From Pontibacter pamirensis (GTDB taxonomy: Bacteria > Bacteroidota > Bacteroidia > Cytophagales > Hymenobacteraceae): DNA of 64,000 bases. Both the position numbers and the translations under genes were made by a program. Shown piece after piece: positions 53,713 to 62,493 of the stretch. Position 1 is the first letter of the stretch, and each line of letters begins with the position of its first letter. Where the stretch lies: positions 62,001 to 126,000 of the forward strand of contig NZ_SSNI01000014.1 in the NCBI RefSeq assembly GCF_010015475.1, given 5' to 3'. The notes below the pieces were generated by a model. It was given only the letters and a program-made list of their open reading frames with translations. It had not been told where the DNA came from and ran no database searches.

Positions 53713-53748
53713 AAAAAAACCTCTGCTATACCAGCAGCGGTTTTTTTA
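53713..53748 (+). terminator. Terminator of the OmpH-like gene
   Basis: AAAAAAACC(T)CTGC pairs with GCAG(C)GGTTTTTTT with one internal mismatch, followed by the T run. Confidence 0.8.
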
Positions 53749-53775
53749 TGACCAAACTATCTTTTGCAGCTATGC

Positions 53776-55017
53776 TTATTCGTATCTGAGAGAATCGATA
53801 GGGTCCAGTTTAGAGGCTTTGGAGGCAGGATAATAACCTGATACAACACCCACAAACACGCAAATCGTCATTCCTACCACTACCCAAAGCCAGGGCACTA
53901 TAAAGCCGCCTTCTCCAATCATAGAGACGATGCCGTTCCCCATCATCACACCTAACAATACCCCTACAAAACCACCGAGAATACAGATGACGATAGCTTC
54001 AATCAGGAATTGCTGGCGAATCTGGAAAGCAGTAGCACCCAATGCTTTACGCACTCCAATTTCCCGGGTACGCTCGTTCACAGACACCATCATAATGTTC
54101 ATCAAACCAACAGAGGCACCCAACAGGGTAATAAAACCGATGATGAAACCTCCGATTTTCAGGTATCCGGAAATTTCATCGAGGCTCTGCACCAGCGAAT
54201 CACTCCTCCTGATTTCAAACGAATCCTCCTGCCCCAGTGCGTCCTGCCGTATCTTCCGCATGATTCCGGTGGCCTCGCCCATCACATAGTTCAATTCATC
54301 TGCCCTGTGAATGGCCGTTTTAATCGTAAAGTTAAGCGTAGCATCACCTGTTCGTGGAATCTGACGCCCCGTTTCCAGGGGTATAATGATACGGCGGTCG
54401 TCGCTGCCGCCCATGCTGCTTCCCTTCTTCTCCAACTGACCAATCACTTTAAAGCGCCGTCCCAGAAAAGTGACGAAATTGCCTACAGCTTCTGTATTTT
54501 TAAATAAAGTGGTCGCTATTTCATCGCCGATAATAGCAACATTTATACCCTGCTCATGCTCAAATGGTGAGAAATCACGTCCTTTCGCAAGGTTAATGTT
54601 GTTGTTAAGCATGTAGTTTTCATCCCCGGCAGTGATGTTGACATTCGGATTAGTTTTTTCTGTATCGCTTTTTACCACAGTGGCGCCCGAAATATGCGCA
54701 GATAAGCTTACACGCGCATCATCAGGCATTTGCTCCTTGTACATCACCGCCTGGTTGTAGGAGATAACAGGGTAAACTTTTTCAGCGCGGCCTTCACTTC
54801 TACCCCTGTTGTTCATGCCGGCTTGGCGAATATCGAAAGCATTTGCCCCAAGATTGGAAAAGGTTTGCGTAAGAGAGTACTTCATGCTGTCTACAGCCGT
54901 TAGTATACCAACCAAAGACATAATACCAATAGCGATGATGAGGCCCGTTAGTACTGTCCGCAGCAGGTTCCCATGTATCGACCGGAGGCCCTCCAGAATA
55001 TTTTCTACTAAATTCAT
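53776..55017 (-). CDS. ABC transporter permease, MacB/FtsX type
   Basis: A 413-residue permease. An N-terminal TM (~20-43) is followed by a MacB-type periplasmic core domain (~45-265, containing YPVISYNQAVMYKEQMPDD) and three C-terminal TMs (~285-310, 335-358 and 372-398) of the FtsX fold. GVRKALGATAFQIRQQFLIE is the coupling motif contacting the ATPase. Type VII ABC (mechanotransmission) complexes export peptides, lipoproteins or antibiotics. The ATPase gene is not adjacent in this window; it may be elsewhere. It stands alone here. Confidence 0.9.
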   Translation of the reverse strand: MNLVENILEGLRSIHGNLLRTVLTGLIIAIGIMSLVGILTAVDSMKYSLTQTFSNLGANAFDIRQAGMNNRGRSEGRAEKVYPVISYNQAVMYKEQMPDDARVSLSAHISGATVVKSDTEKTNPNVNITAGDENYMLNNNINLAKGRDFSPFEHEQGINVAIIGDEIATTLFKNTEAVGNFVTFLGRRFKVIGQLEKKGSSMGGSDDRRIIIPLETGRQIPRTGDATLNFTIKTAIHRADELNYVMGEATGIMRKIRQDALGQEDSFEIRRSDSLVQSLDEISGYLKIGGFIIGFITLLGASVGLMNIMMVSVNERTREIGVRKALGATAFQIRQQFLIEAIVICILGGFVGVLLGVMMGNGIVSMIGEGGFIVPWLWVVVGMTICVFVGVVSGYYPASKASKLDPIDSLRYE

Positions 55018-55150
55018 ATGCTTGGATGATGTGCGCTTTGTTACTATTTTACGTTATGTAATCTTATAAGGGCATTGCTTCTAAGTTAATGCCATTTAAT
55101 GAATTAAAAATCGATTTTATACATTGAGCCATATTTTAAAGACGAACAGC

Positions 55151-56416
55151 ATGTTTTTCCGTACCACCACGCTTATTCTGACACTATTTCTACTTTCATT
55201 TTCATCCATCGCCAGCACGATTCTGCTGCCAATGGATGAAACTCAGAAAGACCACCTAAAGTCTTATGGTGTTGCCTATTGGGCGCTGGGTAAAAATGTT
55301 TCTGTAGACTGGCTGTTGAATTACCGTGGGGGCAGTTTCGCCTTTCAGCATGCACCACAGCTGGAAAATGAGCTGATCGTGCGGGGCGTGAGCTATAAAG
55401 TAATATCTGATGCCCAATACAACAGCATCTTAACAGAAATTAGCAACCCGGAGGCTAATATGGACATCATGAAGCTGGAGAAGGTGCCGAAGGTGGCGGT
55501 GTACTCTCCTAAATCCAAAATGCCCTGGGATGACGCTGTAACGCTGGTACTAACGTATGCCGAGATTCCTTATGACATCATATATGACGAAGAGATTGTG
55601 AATGGCGAGCTGCCAAAGTACGATTGGCTGCACCTGCACCACGAGGACTTTACGGGCCAGTATGGCAAGTTTTATGCAAGTTACCGGCACTACCCCTGGT
55701 ACCAGGAGCAACAGCATGAGTTAGAAGAATCAGCTGCCAAGCTAGGTTTTAACAAAGTATCGGAGATGAAGTTAGGGGTGGCGAAAAGGATAAAAGAGTT
55801 TTGTGCAGGTGGCGGCTTTTTGTTTGCTATGTGCTCTGCCACCGACACCTATGATATTGCCCTGGCTGCTGAGGGTGTAGATATAGTGGAAGCGATGTTT
55901 GATGGTGACGGAGCAGACCCGCAGGCACAACAGAAGCTGGATTATGAAAAGACAATCGCTTTCCGCGATTTTAGAATATCCCGCAACCCGCTGGAGTACG
56001 AGTACTCTAACATAGACGTACAGCCGCAGGAAAGGCCGGTAACAGAGGCAAACGATTACTTTCAGCTGTTCACCTTTTCTGCCAAGTGGGACCCGATTCC
56101 GACAATGCTCACGCAAAACCATGAGAAAACCATCAAAGGTTTCATGGGGCAGACAACCGCCTTCAGAAAAAGACTGGTAAAGCCTGAAGTGGTGGTAATG
56201 GGCGAAAACAGTGAGTTATCTGAAATCCGCTATATGCACGGCACCTACGCCCGCGGCACCTGGACGTTTTACGGCGGCCACGATCCGGAAGACTACCAGC
56301 ACTTAGTAGGTGAAGACCCCACTGACCTGGCGCTGCATCCGAACTCACCAGGCTACCGCCTTATCCTGAACAACATCCTATTTCCTGCCGCCAAAAAGAA
56401 GAAGCAAAAAACCTGA
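55151..56416 (+). CDS. Exported glutamine-amidotransferase-like protein of unknown function
   Basis: A 421-residue protein, started at the ATG at 55151 because this begins a good signal peptide (MFFRTTTLILTLFLLSFSSI); the upstream TTG adds nine non-signal residues. The middle (KVAVYSPKSKMPWDDAVTLV, YDWLHLHHEDFTGQYGKF) and the block GGGFLFAMCSATDTYDIALA resemble a class I glutamine-amidotransferase-like fold, in which the Cys lies in a nucleophile-elbow-like turn; the usual GxCxG is AMCSA. Homologues in Bacteroidota are often labelled 'asparagine synthetase B', which this cannot be, as no synthetase domain is present. Function is unknown. Alone, with a terminator shared with miaE. Confidence 0.65.
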   Translation: MFFRTTTLILTLFLLSFSSIASTILLPMDETQKDHLKSYGVAYWALGKNVSVDWLLNYRGGSFAFQHAPQLENELIVRGVSYKVISDAQYNSILTEISNPEANMDIMKLEKVPKVAVYSPKSKMPWDDAVTLVLTYAEIPYDIIYDEEIVNGELPKYDWLHLHHEDFTGQYGKFYASYRHYPWYQEQQHELEESAAKLGFNKVSEMKLGVAKRIKEFCAGGGFLFAMCSATDTYDIALAAEGVDIVEAMFDGDGADPQAQQKLDYEKTIAFRDFRISRNPLEYEYSNIDVQPQERPVTEANDYFQLFTFSAKWDPIPTMLTQNHEKTIKGFMGQTTAFRKRLVKPEVVVMGENSELSEIRYMHGTYARGTWTFYGGHDPEDYQHLVGEDPTDLALHPNSPGYRLILNNILFPAAKKKKQKT

Positions 56417-56460
56417 TTGCATTTAACATTTATCACCTCTTACATAAGGGGAATAAAAGC

Positions 56461-56495
56461 AGGAACGGCTGAAGAATACCTCTTCAGCCGTTCCT
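56461..56495. terminator. Hairpin between convergent genes
   Basis: Fifteen-bp perfect stem AGGAACGGCTGAAGA/TCTTCAGCCGTTCCT with a 5-nt loop. The following T run is poor on the + strand and better (CTTTTATT) on the minus strand, so it fits miaE best. Confidence 0.7.
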
Positions 56496-56525
56496 GTTAT
56501 TGATAAATGACACATGTCAAATGTA

Positions 56526-57131
56526 TCAGTGCATTCGGTCAGCCCTTGGTGACAGGTTACGGATGATGTTGGCTTCAATGGCCAGAAGCTCTTTCAGGCG
56601 CGCGTCTACAACCGCTGCCGGCATATATTCCTTTGCGAGCTTTACGAAGCTTACATAGTGCCCGGCCTCTGATACCATCAGCTCATAATAAAACTGCTGC
56701 AGGCCTTCATCGGCAATGTTCTTCCAGAGCAGTTTAAAGCGCTCGCAGCTGCGGGCTTCAATGAGGGCATTCACCAGCAGGTGGTCCATCAGCTGGCGTT
56801 CCCGCTTGTCACCTTTCCGGATATGCTTGGTGAGTTCCACCACGTATTCATCCGGGCGGTTGCGGCCCAAGCTGTAGCCGCGCTTTTTCAGCTCGGCCAA
56901 CACCCGCTCAAAGTGGCTCCACTCCTCTGCCACCAGGTCTGTCATCTCCTCTACCAGCCTTTCTTTGTCAGGATATTTTACAATAAGTGATATACCGGAC
57001 GTAGCGGCTTTCTGCTCGCAATAGGCGTGGTCTACTAATATTTCTTCTATGTTCTTTTCCGCAATGTTTACCCAGCGGGGGTCAGTGGGCAACTCTAAGC
57101 GAAGAATGGTTTTAGTTGGCTGATCAGACAT
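56526..57131 (-). CDS. miaE: tRNA-(ms2io6A) hydroxylase
   Basis: A 201-residue diiron monooxygenase that hydroxylates the isopentenyl group of ms2i6A37 in tRNAs. Ligand motifs of the ferritin-like four-helix bundle are seen: DHAYCEQKAA, EEWSHFERVL (ExxH), EARSCERFKLL and SEAGHYVSFV (ExxH). MiaB and MiaA, which make its substrate, are outside the window. It lies downstream of the porin gene on the same strand, 59 nt away. Confidence 0.93.
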   Translation of the reverse strand: MSDQPTKTILRLELPTDPRWVNIAEKNIEEILVDHAYCEQKAATSGISLIVKYPDKERLVEEMTDLVAEEWSHFERVLAELKKRGYSLGRNRPDEYVVELTKHIRKGDKRERQLMDHLLVNALIEARSCERFKLLWKNIADEGLQQFYYELMVSEAGHYVSFVKLAKEYMPAAVVDARLKELLAIEANIIRNLSPRADRMH

Positions 57132-57190
57132 AAAGTAGGCGTATTAAGCGGGAATCCAGAAAAGATAAAAAAGCAGCAGACAATTAGAAA

Positions 57191-59152
57191 TCAGTCAAAG
57201 AACATCCACTTCAGTCCAAACGTGAAGCTGCGGCGCATTCCAGGGTAATAAGGTGTAACAAAGTATACCGGCTCCAGCAACTGGTCATTCACGTGGCTCA
57301 TCTTCACAAAAAGGTTTACTGTTTTGATGTCTGCATTCAGAAAAACATCAACCACCGGATATCCTTGCACCTGGAAATGGTCCTGCACATAAAACTGCTG
57401 TGTTACAGGCATGTAAGCATCGGCATAGTAACTGGACATATAAGTTGTCTGAACTCCTACCTGGCTGAACAAAGCTTGCTTGAACAGAAAGCCTTCAATA
57501 TAAATAGTTGACTCCAGCAGAAAGTCCGGTATCCTGACTTTATCTGCTTCATCCGTATTAGTATAGGCCACCAGGTTCTTGAAGTGTACAGGCCCAAAGC
57601 GTATATGGTGCAACAGGTCCGCCCCCCACAGCCGCTGGTTTCCGCTCAATTGCTGCGGTTCGGCACTCTCATTAAAGAAGATATGGCGCTTGATGTTGGT
57701 ATAGTGGGCATTCAGTTTCACAAACTGGCGTGTGCCAAACGCACCAGCATAACCTACACCAATACGATCCGTCACAGAGGTTTCGAAATCATTTTCCCAC
57801 AGGAAATGGTTGCTTAGCATGTAGTCTTCTACCCGGGAAGGTGAAAAGAGCGTTCGCTCCAGGGTGGCAAAAGCACCTCCGATACGGGCTCTGCCTTTGA
57901 CGCGGTAATCAGAACCCAACTGGTACTCTGCTTCTCCGGTCAATTCTGCCAGGTTCTTGTACATAAGCCTGATATCACCACCTATCAAAACCTGGTTATA
58001 TGCATCACTTTTATCCACAGAAACGTATGTGGGGCTGCTATCTGTAGGTGTTGACTGTTGCGCATTATAAACCATTGTGGCGTTACGCAATTTGGCGTAG
58101 GCGTTGTAAGACGAGAGCTTATAGTTACCTGTTAACCCAAATGTGTTCTGTAGTTCTTTGTAATTCGTGATGTCAATTGTACGGAGTCGACTCAGTTTGT
58201 AGTCTGGGTAAATCGCAAAAACGTTATTGAGGCTTCCATTCGAAGCTTCCAGATAGCTATCAATGGTTGTTCTATAATTTGTAAGGGTTGTGTCTTCAAA
58301 CCTGTTCTGCTGCCTCCTCCAGTCCAGCACATGATAGACCTTCAGGTTCTCTTTCGCCAGCCTGTAGATTTGCATCAGGTGGAAATTGTTCCGGGTTTCC
58401 TGATTCAACGCTGTGGTAAGCTGTACCGGTGCCTCTTCAAAGCGGGAAAGAATCGAGGGCGCTGCCACATCATCCTGAAAGGTAGTATCAGGTATAATAC
58501 CCCCTGTTTCAACCTGCTCTACCCTCATAAAAGTAAAGTTAAAGAACAGGTTGTAGTTTTCATTTTCGGAGCGATAATGTGAGAACACTTTGATCGCCTG
58601 GTTGTCCAGAAAGCTCCTTGCTCTCCTGTCTCCGGCTGCCGGACCTATTTGCTGGTTTGCCGTGATGATCTGGTAAGCTGCGCCAGCATTCCAACGGGGG
58701 GTAATGTTGCGCGTATGCAAGCCTTCAAAGACCTGCTCTCCCCGCGCACCCTGCACATAGAAAAGATGGGTATAGGGAGAGCGGGTATTAAAATAATTGA
58801 TTTCATAGGGGTCATAGGCATAGCGGTCAAAGGCATTTTTGCCCAGCCTCACTCCAATTTTTTGTGGCGGGTAGTAGAAAAGAGGCTGCGCCGCAGTACC
58901 TGTATTCCCCAGATGTTGGTAAAAGGAGGTGTCGTTGTACCAGAAACGCTCATTCTGTAAGTTACTCAGTGAAGTATCTATCGGCTGTTCTAGGTAACGG
59001 CCTCTCAACACATCCTGTGCATAGAGTTGCAGGGTTGTTTTCGGGCTGTAGTATAGCTTGGTAGTATCATCTATTATCTGGGAGTATGCAGCCTGGCTTA
59101 AGAATAGCAAACCAAGAAAGGGAAGAATAAAGGCTATTATCTTTTTTTTCAC
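57191..59152 (-). CDS. Putative outer-membrane porin (PF14121 type)
   Basis: A 653-residue protein. Signal peptide MKKKIIAFILPFLGLLFLSQ, cleaved after about 24 residues. The mature protein is rich in aromatic-ended beta strands, such as ENYNLFFNFTFMRVEQVETG and FKLNAHYTNIKRHIFFN-like segments, and ends with the typical Phe-containing strand RRSFTFGLKWMFFD. It fits the Bacteroidota 'putative porin' family of large outer-membrane barrels. Start is GTG at 59152, 4 nt after a TAATTTTG box. Its solute is unknown. Confidence 0.88.
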   Translation of the reverse strand: MKKKIIAFILPFLGLLFLSQAAYSQIIDDTTKLYYSPKTTLQLYAQDVLRGRYLEQPIDTSLSNLQNERFWYNDTSFYQHLGNTGTAAQPLFYYPPQKIGVRLGKNAFDRYAYDPYEINYFNTRSPYTHLFYVQGARGEQVFEGLHTRNITPRWNAGAAYQIITANQQIGPAAGDRRARSFLDNQAIKVFSHYRSENENYNLFFNFTFMRVEQVETGGIIPDTTFQDDVAAPSILSRFEEAPVQLTTALNQETRNNFHLMQIYRLAKENLKVYHVLDWRRQQNRFEDTTLTNYRTTIDSYLEASNGSLNNVFAIYPDYKLSRLRTIDITNYKELQNTFGLTGNYKLSSYNAYAKLRNATMVYNAQQSTPTDSSPTYVSVDKSDAYNQVLIGGDIRLMYKNLAELTGEAEYQLGSDYRVKGRARIGGAFATLERTLFSPSRVEDYMLSNHFLWENDFETSVTDRIGVGYAGAFGTRQFVKLNAHYTNIKRHIFFNESAEPQQLSGNQRLWGADLLHHIRFGPVHFKNLVAYTNTDEADKVRIPDFLLESTIYIEGFLFKQALFSQVGVQTTYMSSYYADAYMPVTQQFYVQDHFQVQGYPVVDVFLNADIKTVNLFVKMSHVNDQLLEPVYFVTPYYPGMRRSFTFGLKWMFFD

Positions 59153-59156
59153 GTCG

Positions 59157-59164
59157 CAAAATTA
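59157..59164 (-). promoter_or_regulatory. Minus-strand -7 box TAATTTTG, start codon 4 nt downstream
   Basis: Full TAnnTTTG match on the minus strand, 4 nt ahead of the porin GTG start. The transcript should be leaderless or have a leader of a few bases. Confidence 0.55.
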
Positions 59165-59232
59165 GCGAATAAATATTATTTCTGATGCTACAGCTTTCTG
59201 CCGCTATAAGTGACAGCTGCTTTACCGTATAT

Positions 59233-60294
59233 TTATTTTGTAATGTGTTTCTGAAACTGCCGCACATGCTGTAATACCAGTTGGTCAAACTTTTCCTGTG
59301 ACCCCAGCAACTGCACCACGATGGGTATATAAAACAACGGGAGTTTTTTTGTAAAGCTATCTAACTCCGGACCTGCCAGTTTAACGGCGTCCTTACGGGT
59401 AGTTAGTATAGTTGTCCCGGAAAATTCAGGCTGTTGCAATAGATGTTTCAGCTTTTGCAGGTCCTGGGTACTGTACTGGTGGTGGTCCGGATATTCCAGG
59501 TGCTGCACCACCTTATGCCCCTCAGACCTAAGATATTCCTTCAATGGCTGTGCGTTGGCTATACCCGTCAGCAGTATAACCTTCTGAGTAGGCGCTACAG
59601 GTAAACCTATTGCTACAGGTGCTCCATATACAAACGCAGAGAAGAAGACGGGTGTATCCGGAGTAGTGTATTTTTCTATTTCGCTATTGATGATGCTTTG
59701 CTCCTGCACACCCAGTTGCCCGGGGCACTTGCTCACGATAACGGCATCAGCCCTGGCGGCTCCCTGCCTCGGCTCCCGCAGCAACCCTGCTGGAAGCACG
59801 AAGTCTCTGTAAAAAGGCCTGTTGTAATCTGTAACTAATATGTTCAGGGAAGGCTGTACCGGCCGGTGCTGCATAGCATCATCCAGCACTACTGCCTCTA
59901 TGCCTGGCACCGATTGCTGAAGTTTCTGTATCCCCGCTACCCGGTCTTCGGAAACAGCCACGGCTATACCCGGAAAGTCGCGGTGGTACTGGTAGGGCTC
60001 ATCACCAAGTACTGCTGCCGTGCTTTGCCCATCGGCCAGTAAAAAGCCTTTGCTCTGCCGTTTATACCCGCGGCTGAGCGTAGCCACCTTATACTCCTGC
60101 AACAAACGCAGCAGGTACTCTACGTGCGGTGTTTTGCCTGTGCCACCCACTGTCAGATTTCCAACGGCAATCACAGGCAAGTTAAAACGCGTGGAAGTCA
60201 GCGTTCCCTTGTCGTATAAGATGTTTCGCGCCACCGTTACCCCCCCGTAAAGCAGTGAAAAGGGCCAGAACAGCAATTTCAAATATTTCATCAT
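59233..60294 (-). CDS. lpxK: Tetraacyldisaccharide 4'-kinase
   Basis: A 353-residue membrane-associated kinase that phosphorylates the lipid A precursor to lipid IVA. The N-terminal hydrophobic helix (~3-22) anchors it, the P-loop is VGNLTVGGTGKTP near 42-54, and VVLDDAMQHRPVQPSLNILV contains the second nucleotide-binding Asp-Asp. Its presence shows an LPS-making Gram-negative. It is divergent from the Nif3 gene (60 bp between starts) and precedes the porin gene on the same strand. Confidence 0.94.
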   Translation of the reverse strand: MMKYLKLLFWPFSLLYGGVTVARNILYDKGTLTSTRFNLPVIAVGNLTVGGTGKTPHVEYLLRLLQEYKVATLSRGYKRQSKGFLLADGQSTAAVLGDEPYQYHRDFPGIAVAVSEDRVAGIQKLQQSVPGIEAVVLDDAMQHRPVQPSLNILVTDYNRPFYRDFVLPAGLLREPRQGAARADAVIVSKCPGQLGVQEQSIINSEIEKYTTPDTPVFFSAFVYGAPVAIGLPVAPTQKVILLTGIANAQPLKEYLRSEGHKVVQHLEYPDHHQYSTQDLQKLKHLLQQPEFSGTTILTTRKDAVKLAGPELDSFTKKLPLFYIPIVVQLLGSQEKFDQLVLQHVRQFQKHITK

Positions 60295-60354
60295 TATTAT
60301 GTAGCGGAGTAAAATTAAAACTAATTTTAAATTGAAGACGATAAGAGCATAACG

Positions 60355-61455
60355 ATGCCAAAAATAAAAGACATTACAAACCTACTCGAGCGCCTGGCTC
60401 CTCTCCGCTACCAGGAAAGCTATGACAATGCCGGTTTACAGACCGGAGATGCCCAGGCAGAAGTAACAGGTGTGCTCCTCACGCTGGACTGCACTGAGGC
60501 CGTGATAGATGAGGCACTCAAAAAAGGCTGTAACCTGATTGTGGCCCATCACCCAGTTATATTTAAAGGGCTGAAGCAGCTCACGGGGCGCAACTACGTA
60601 GAGCGCACCATCATAAAAGCCATTCAGCACAACATTGCAATCTATGCCAGCCACACCAACCTCGACAATGTGCTGTATGGAGTAAATACCAAAATTGCCG
60701 ATAAACTGGAGCTGCAGCAACAGCGGATACTGATAAACAAACCTCAGACCCTGATGCAACTGGTCTCTTTTGTTCCGGTAGAAAACACAGATGAAGTGCT
60801 GCAGGCGCTGCATAAAGCGGGTGCCGGCAACATCGGGGAATACAGCAACTGCAGTTTTCAGGTAACAGGCACCGGCAGTTTTCTGCCCTCCGACAAGGCT
60901 AGTCCGGCCATAGGTCAGGCAGGCAAAGCAGAAGAGGTGCAGGAGAACCGGATAGAAGTCCTGTTTCCGGCCTACCTGCAAAGCACCGTCATGGCAGCAT
61001 TGCAAAAGGCACACCCTTACGAGGAGGTGGCGCATTATCTCTACAGCCTCGAAAACCAGAACCAGGAAGTAGGCATCGGGATGATTGGCGAACTAGCTGA
61101 AGAAATGACAGAAGAAGCTTTTCTAGCTTACCTCAAGCAGAAAATGCAGCTGCAAGGCCTTCGCTACACTACCATAGGTGATAAGAAGGTGAAGCGGGTG
61201 GCAGTTTGCGGTGGCGCAGGAAGTTTTCTGATAAAAGATGCGATACGGCAGGGTGCTGATGCCTTTGTAACCGGTGATGTGAAATACCATGAGTTTTTTG
61301 ATGCCGAAAGCCAGTTGATGATAGCTGACATCGGGCACTATGAAAGCGAGGTATTTACAAAGGAGATTTTTTATGACACAATTTCAAAAAATTTCTCTAA
61401 TTTTGCAGTCTTAATATCAGAAGTAAACACAAACCCTGTCAGATACACTTTTTAA
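60355..61455 (+). CDS. Nif3-like dinuclear metal-centre protein
   Basis: A 366-residue member of the Nif3/YbgI/YqfO family, forming toroid hexamers with a dimetal site. The ligand blocks are RYQESYDNAGLQTGD, VAHHPVIFKGLKQLTG (HH pair) and SHTNLDN; DAFVTGDVKYHEFFDAE and GHYESEVF close the site. An inserted PII-like domain (~125-235, YEEVAHYLYSL) makes it the long form. Function is unresolved; a GTP cyclohydrolase I type 2 label in databases is doubtful. Three nt separate it from the zinc-ribbon gene. Confidence 0.92.
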   Translation: MPKIKDITNLLERLAPLRYQESYDNAGLQTGDAQAEVTGVLLTLDCTEAVIDEALKKGCNLIVAHHPVIFKGLKQLTGRNYVERTIIKAIQHNIAIYASHTNLDNVLYGVNTKIADKLELQQQRILINKPQTLMQLVSFVPVENTDEVLQALHKAGAGNIGEYSNCSFQVTGTGSFLPSDKASPAIGQAGKAEEVQENRIEVLFPAYLQSTVMAALQKAHPYEEVAHYLYSLENQNQEVGIGMIGELAEEMTEEAFLAYLKQKMQLQGLRYTTIGDKKVKRVAVCGGAGSFLIKDAIRQGADAFVTGDVKYHEFFDAESQLMIADIGHYESEVFTKEIFYDTISKNFSNFAVLISEVNTNPVRYTF

Positions 61456-61458
61456 TAC

Positions 61459-62190
61459 ATGGAAAGTACTGTAGCCAGCAAACTGGAAGCACTTTTAAAG
61501 CTTCAGACCATCGATTCACAGCTTGATGAAATCAAAAGAGTAAGAGGAGACCTACCTGAAGAAGTTCAGGACCTTGAAGATGAAATTGAAGGATATGCGG
61601 TGCGGGTTCGTAAATTTGATGATGAAGTAGCCAATCTGAATGATTCTATAGCACAGCGCAAGCAGGCGACAAAAGATTCGGAAAGTCTCATCCGCAAATA
61701 TGAGGAGCAGCAGCAGAACGTACGAAACAACCGCGAGTACGATGCTATTACAAAAGAAATAGAACTGCAGAAGCTGGAAATCCAGATAAACGAGAAGAAG
61801 ATAAGAGAAGCACATTATCAGATTGAGCAGAAAATCAATGAGATAGAAGGAACTAAGCACCGCCTGGAAGAGCGCCGCAAAGACCTTGAAAACAAAAAGA
61901 AGGAGCTCGACCAGATTGTTGGAGAAAGCGAAGAAGAAGAAACAGCCCTTGAAAAAGAGCGCAGTAAAGCAGCCGCTAACATCGAAGATCGTTTGCTAAC
62001 TGCTTATACGCGTATCCGCGGCAATGTGCGCAATGGTCTGGCTGTTGTAACGGTGAAGCGCGATGCCTGTGGTGGTTGCTTTAACACGGTGCCGCCTCAA
62101 CGCCAGGCTGACATCGCAGCTCAGAAAAAGGTTATCGTTTGTGAGCACTGTGGCCGTGTACTGGCTGGTGTAGAGCAACGTGTATTCTAG
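61459..62190 (+). CDS. C4-type zinc-ribbon coiled-coil protein
   Basis: A 243-residue protein of the CT398/DUF164 group. Residues ~10-175 form a long coiled-coil hairpin (LQTIDSQLDEIKRVRGDLPE ... KELDQIVGESEEEETALEKE). The C-terminal end has a zinc ribbon with Cys pairs CGGC near 201-204 and CEHC near 227-230. The NREYDAITKEIELQKLEI block in the coiled coil is highly conserved in the family. It is translationally close to the Nif3 gene, an arrangement widespread in bacteria; the pair may act together, possibly with sigma-54 or secretion factors as suggested for CT398, but that is uncertain. Confidence 0.9.
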   Translation: MESTVASKLEALLKLQTIDSQLDEIKRVRGDLPEEVQDLEDEIEGYAVRVRKFDDEVANLNDSIAQRKQATKDSESLIRKYEEQQQNVRNNREYDAITKEIELQKLEIQINEKKIREAHYQIEQKINEIEGTKHRLEERRKDLENKKKELDQIVGESEEEETALEKERSKAAANIEDRLLTAYTRIRGNVRNGLAVVTVKRDACGGCFNTVPPQRQADIAAQKKVIVCEHCGRVLAGVEQRVF

Positions 62191-62493
62191 TTGTAAAGAA
62201 ACTGGGCGATAAACGCTAACATACAATATCAAAAAGGATGGCTAAACCCCATCCTTTTTTTGTTTTCGGCTTGTCTTCCTCATACACTAACTGGCGTTAC
62301 GCGGAAGTACCTGTTGAGGATGTGTTTACAGGCCGATCTGCTGGAGCTAAGGGCATTTTCTGGCAAAAGGGCTAATAACAGGTCGTCCCGCTGGGGTTTG
62401 AAACAAATTATAATCTGGTGTTGCGTAACCTAAATTACCAAAAGGTAAGCCCAAACTGCCCGAGTCTTTACCCTATCTTTAGAATAAAAACAC
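62191..62493. other. Intergenic region upstream of pabB
   Basis: A 303-bp gap. It holds the zinc-ribbon gene's terminator, a short palindrome TTACC-AAAA-GGTAA (62435-62448) and a near-match promoter box TATCTTTA (62474-62481) just before pabB. No gene is seen. Confidence 0.5.
62231..62263 (+). terminator. Terminator of the Nif3/zinc-ribbon pair
   Basis: AAAAAGGATG pairs with CATCCTTTTT, loop around GCTAAACCC, then a T run. Confidence 0.82.

Noticed and set aside
60436..61035. 199-codon antisense frame in the Nif3-like gene
   Set aside because: Shadow of a strongly supported conserved gene; no recognisable domain.
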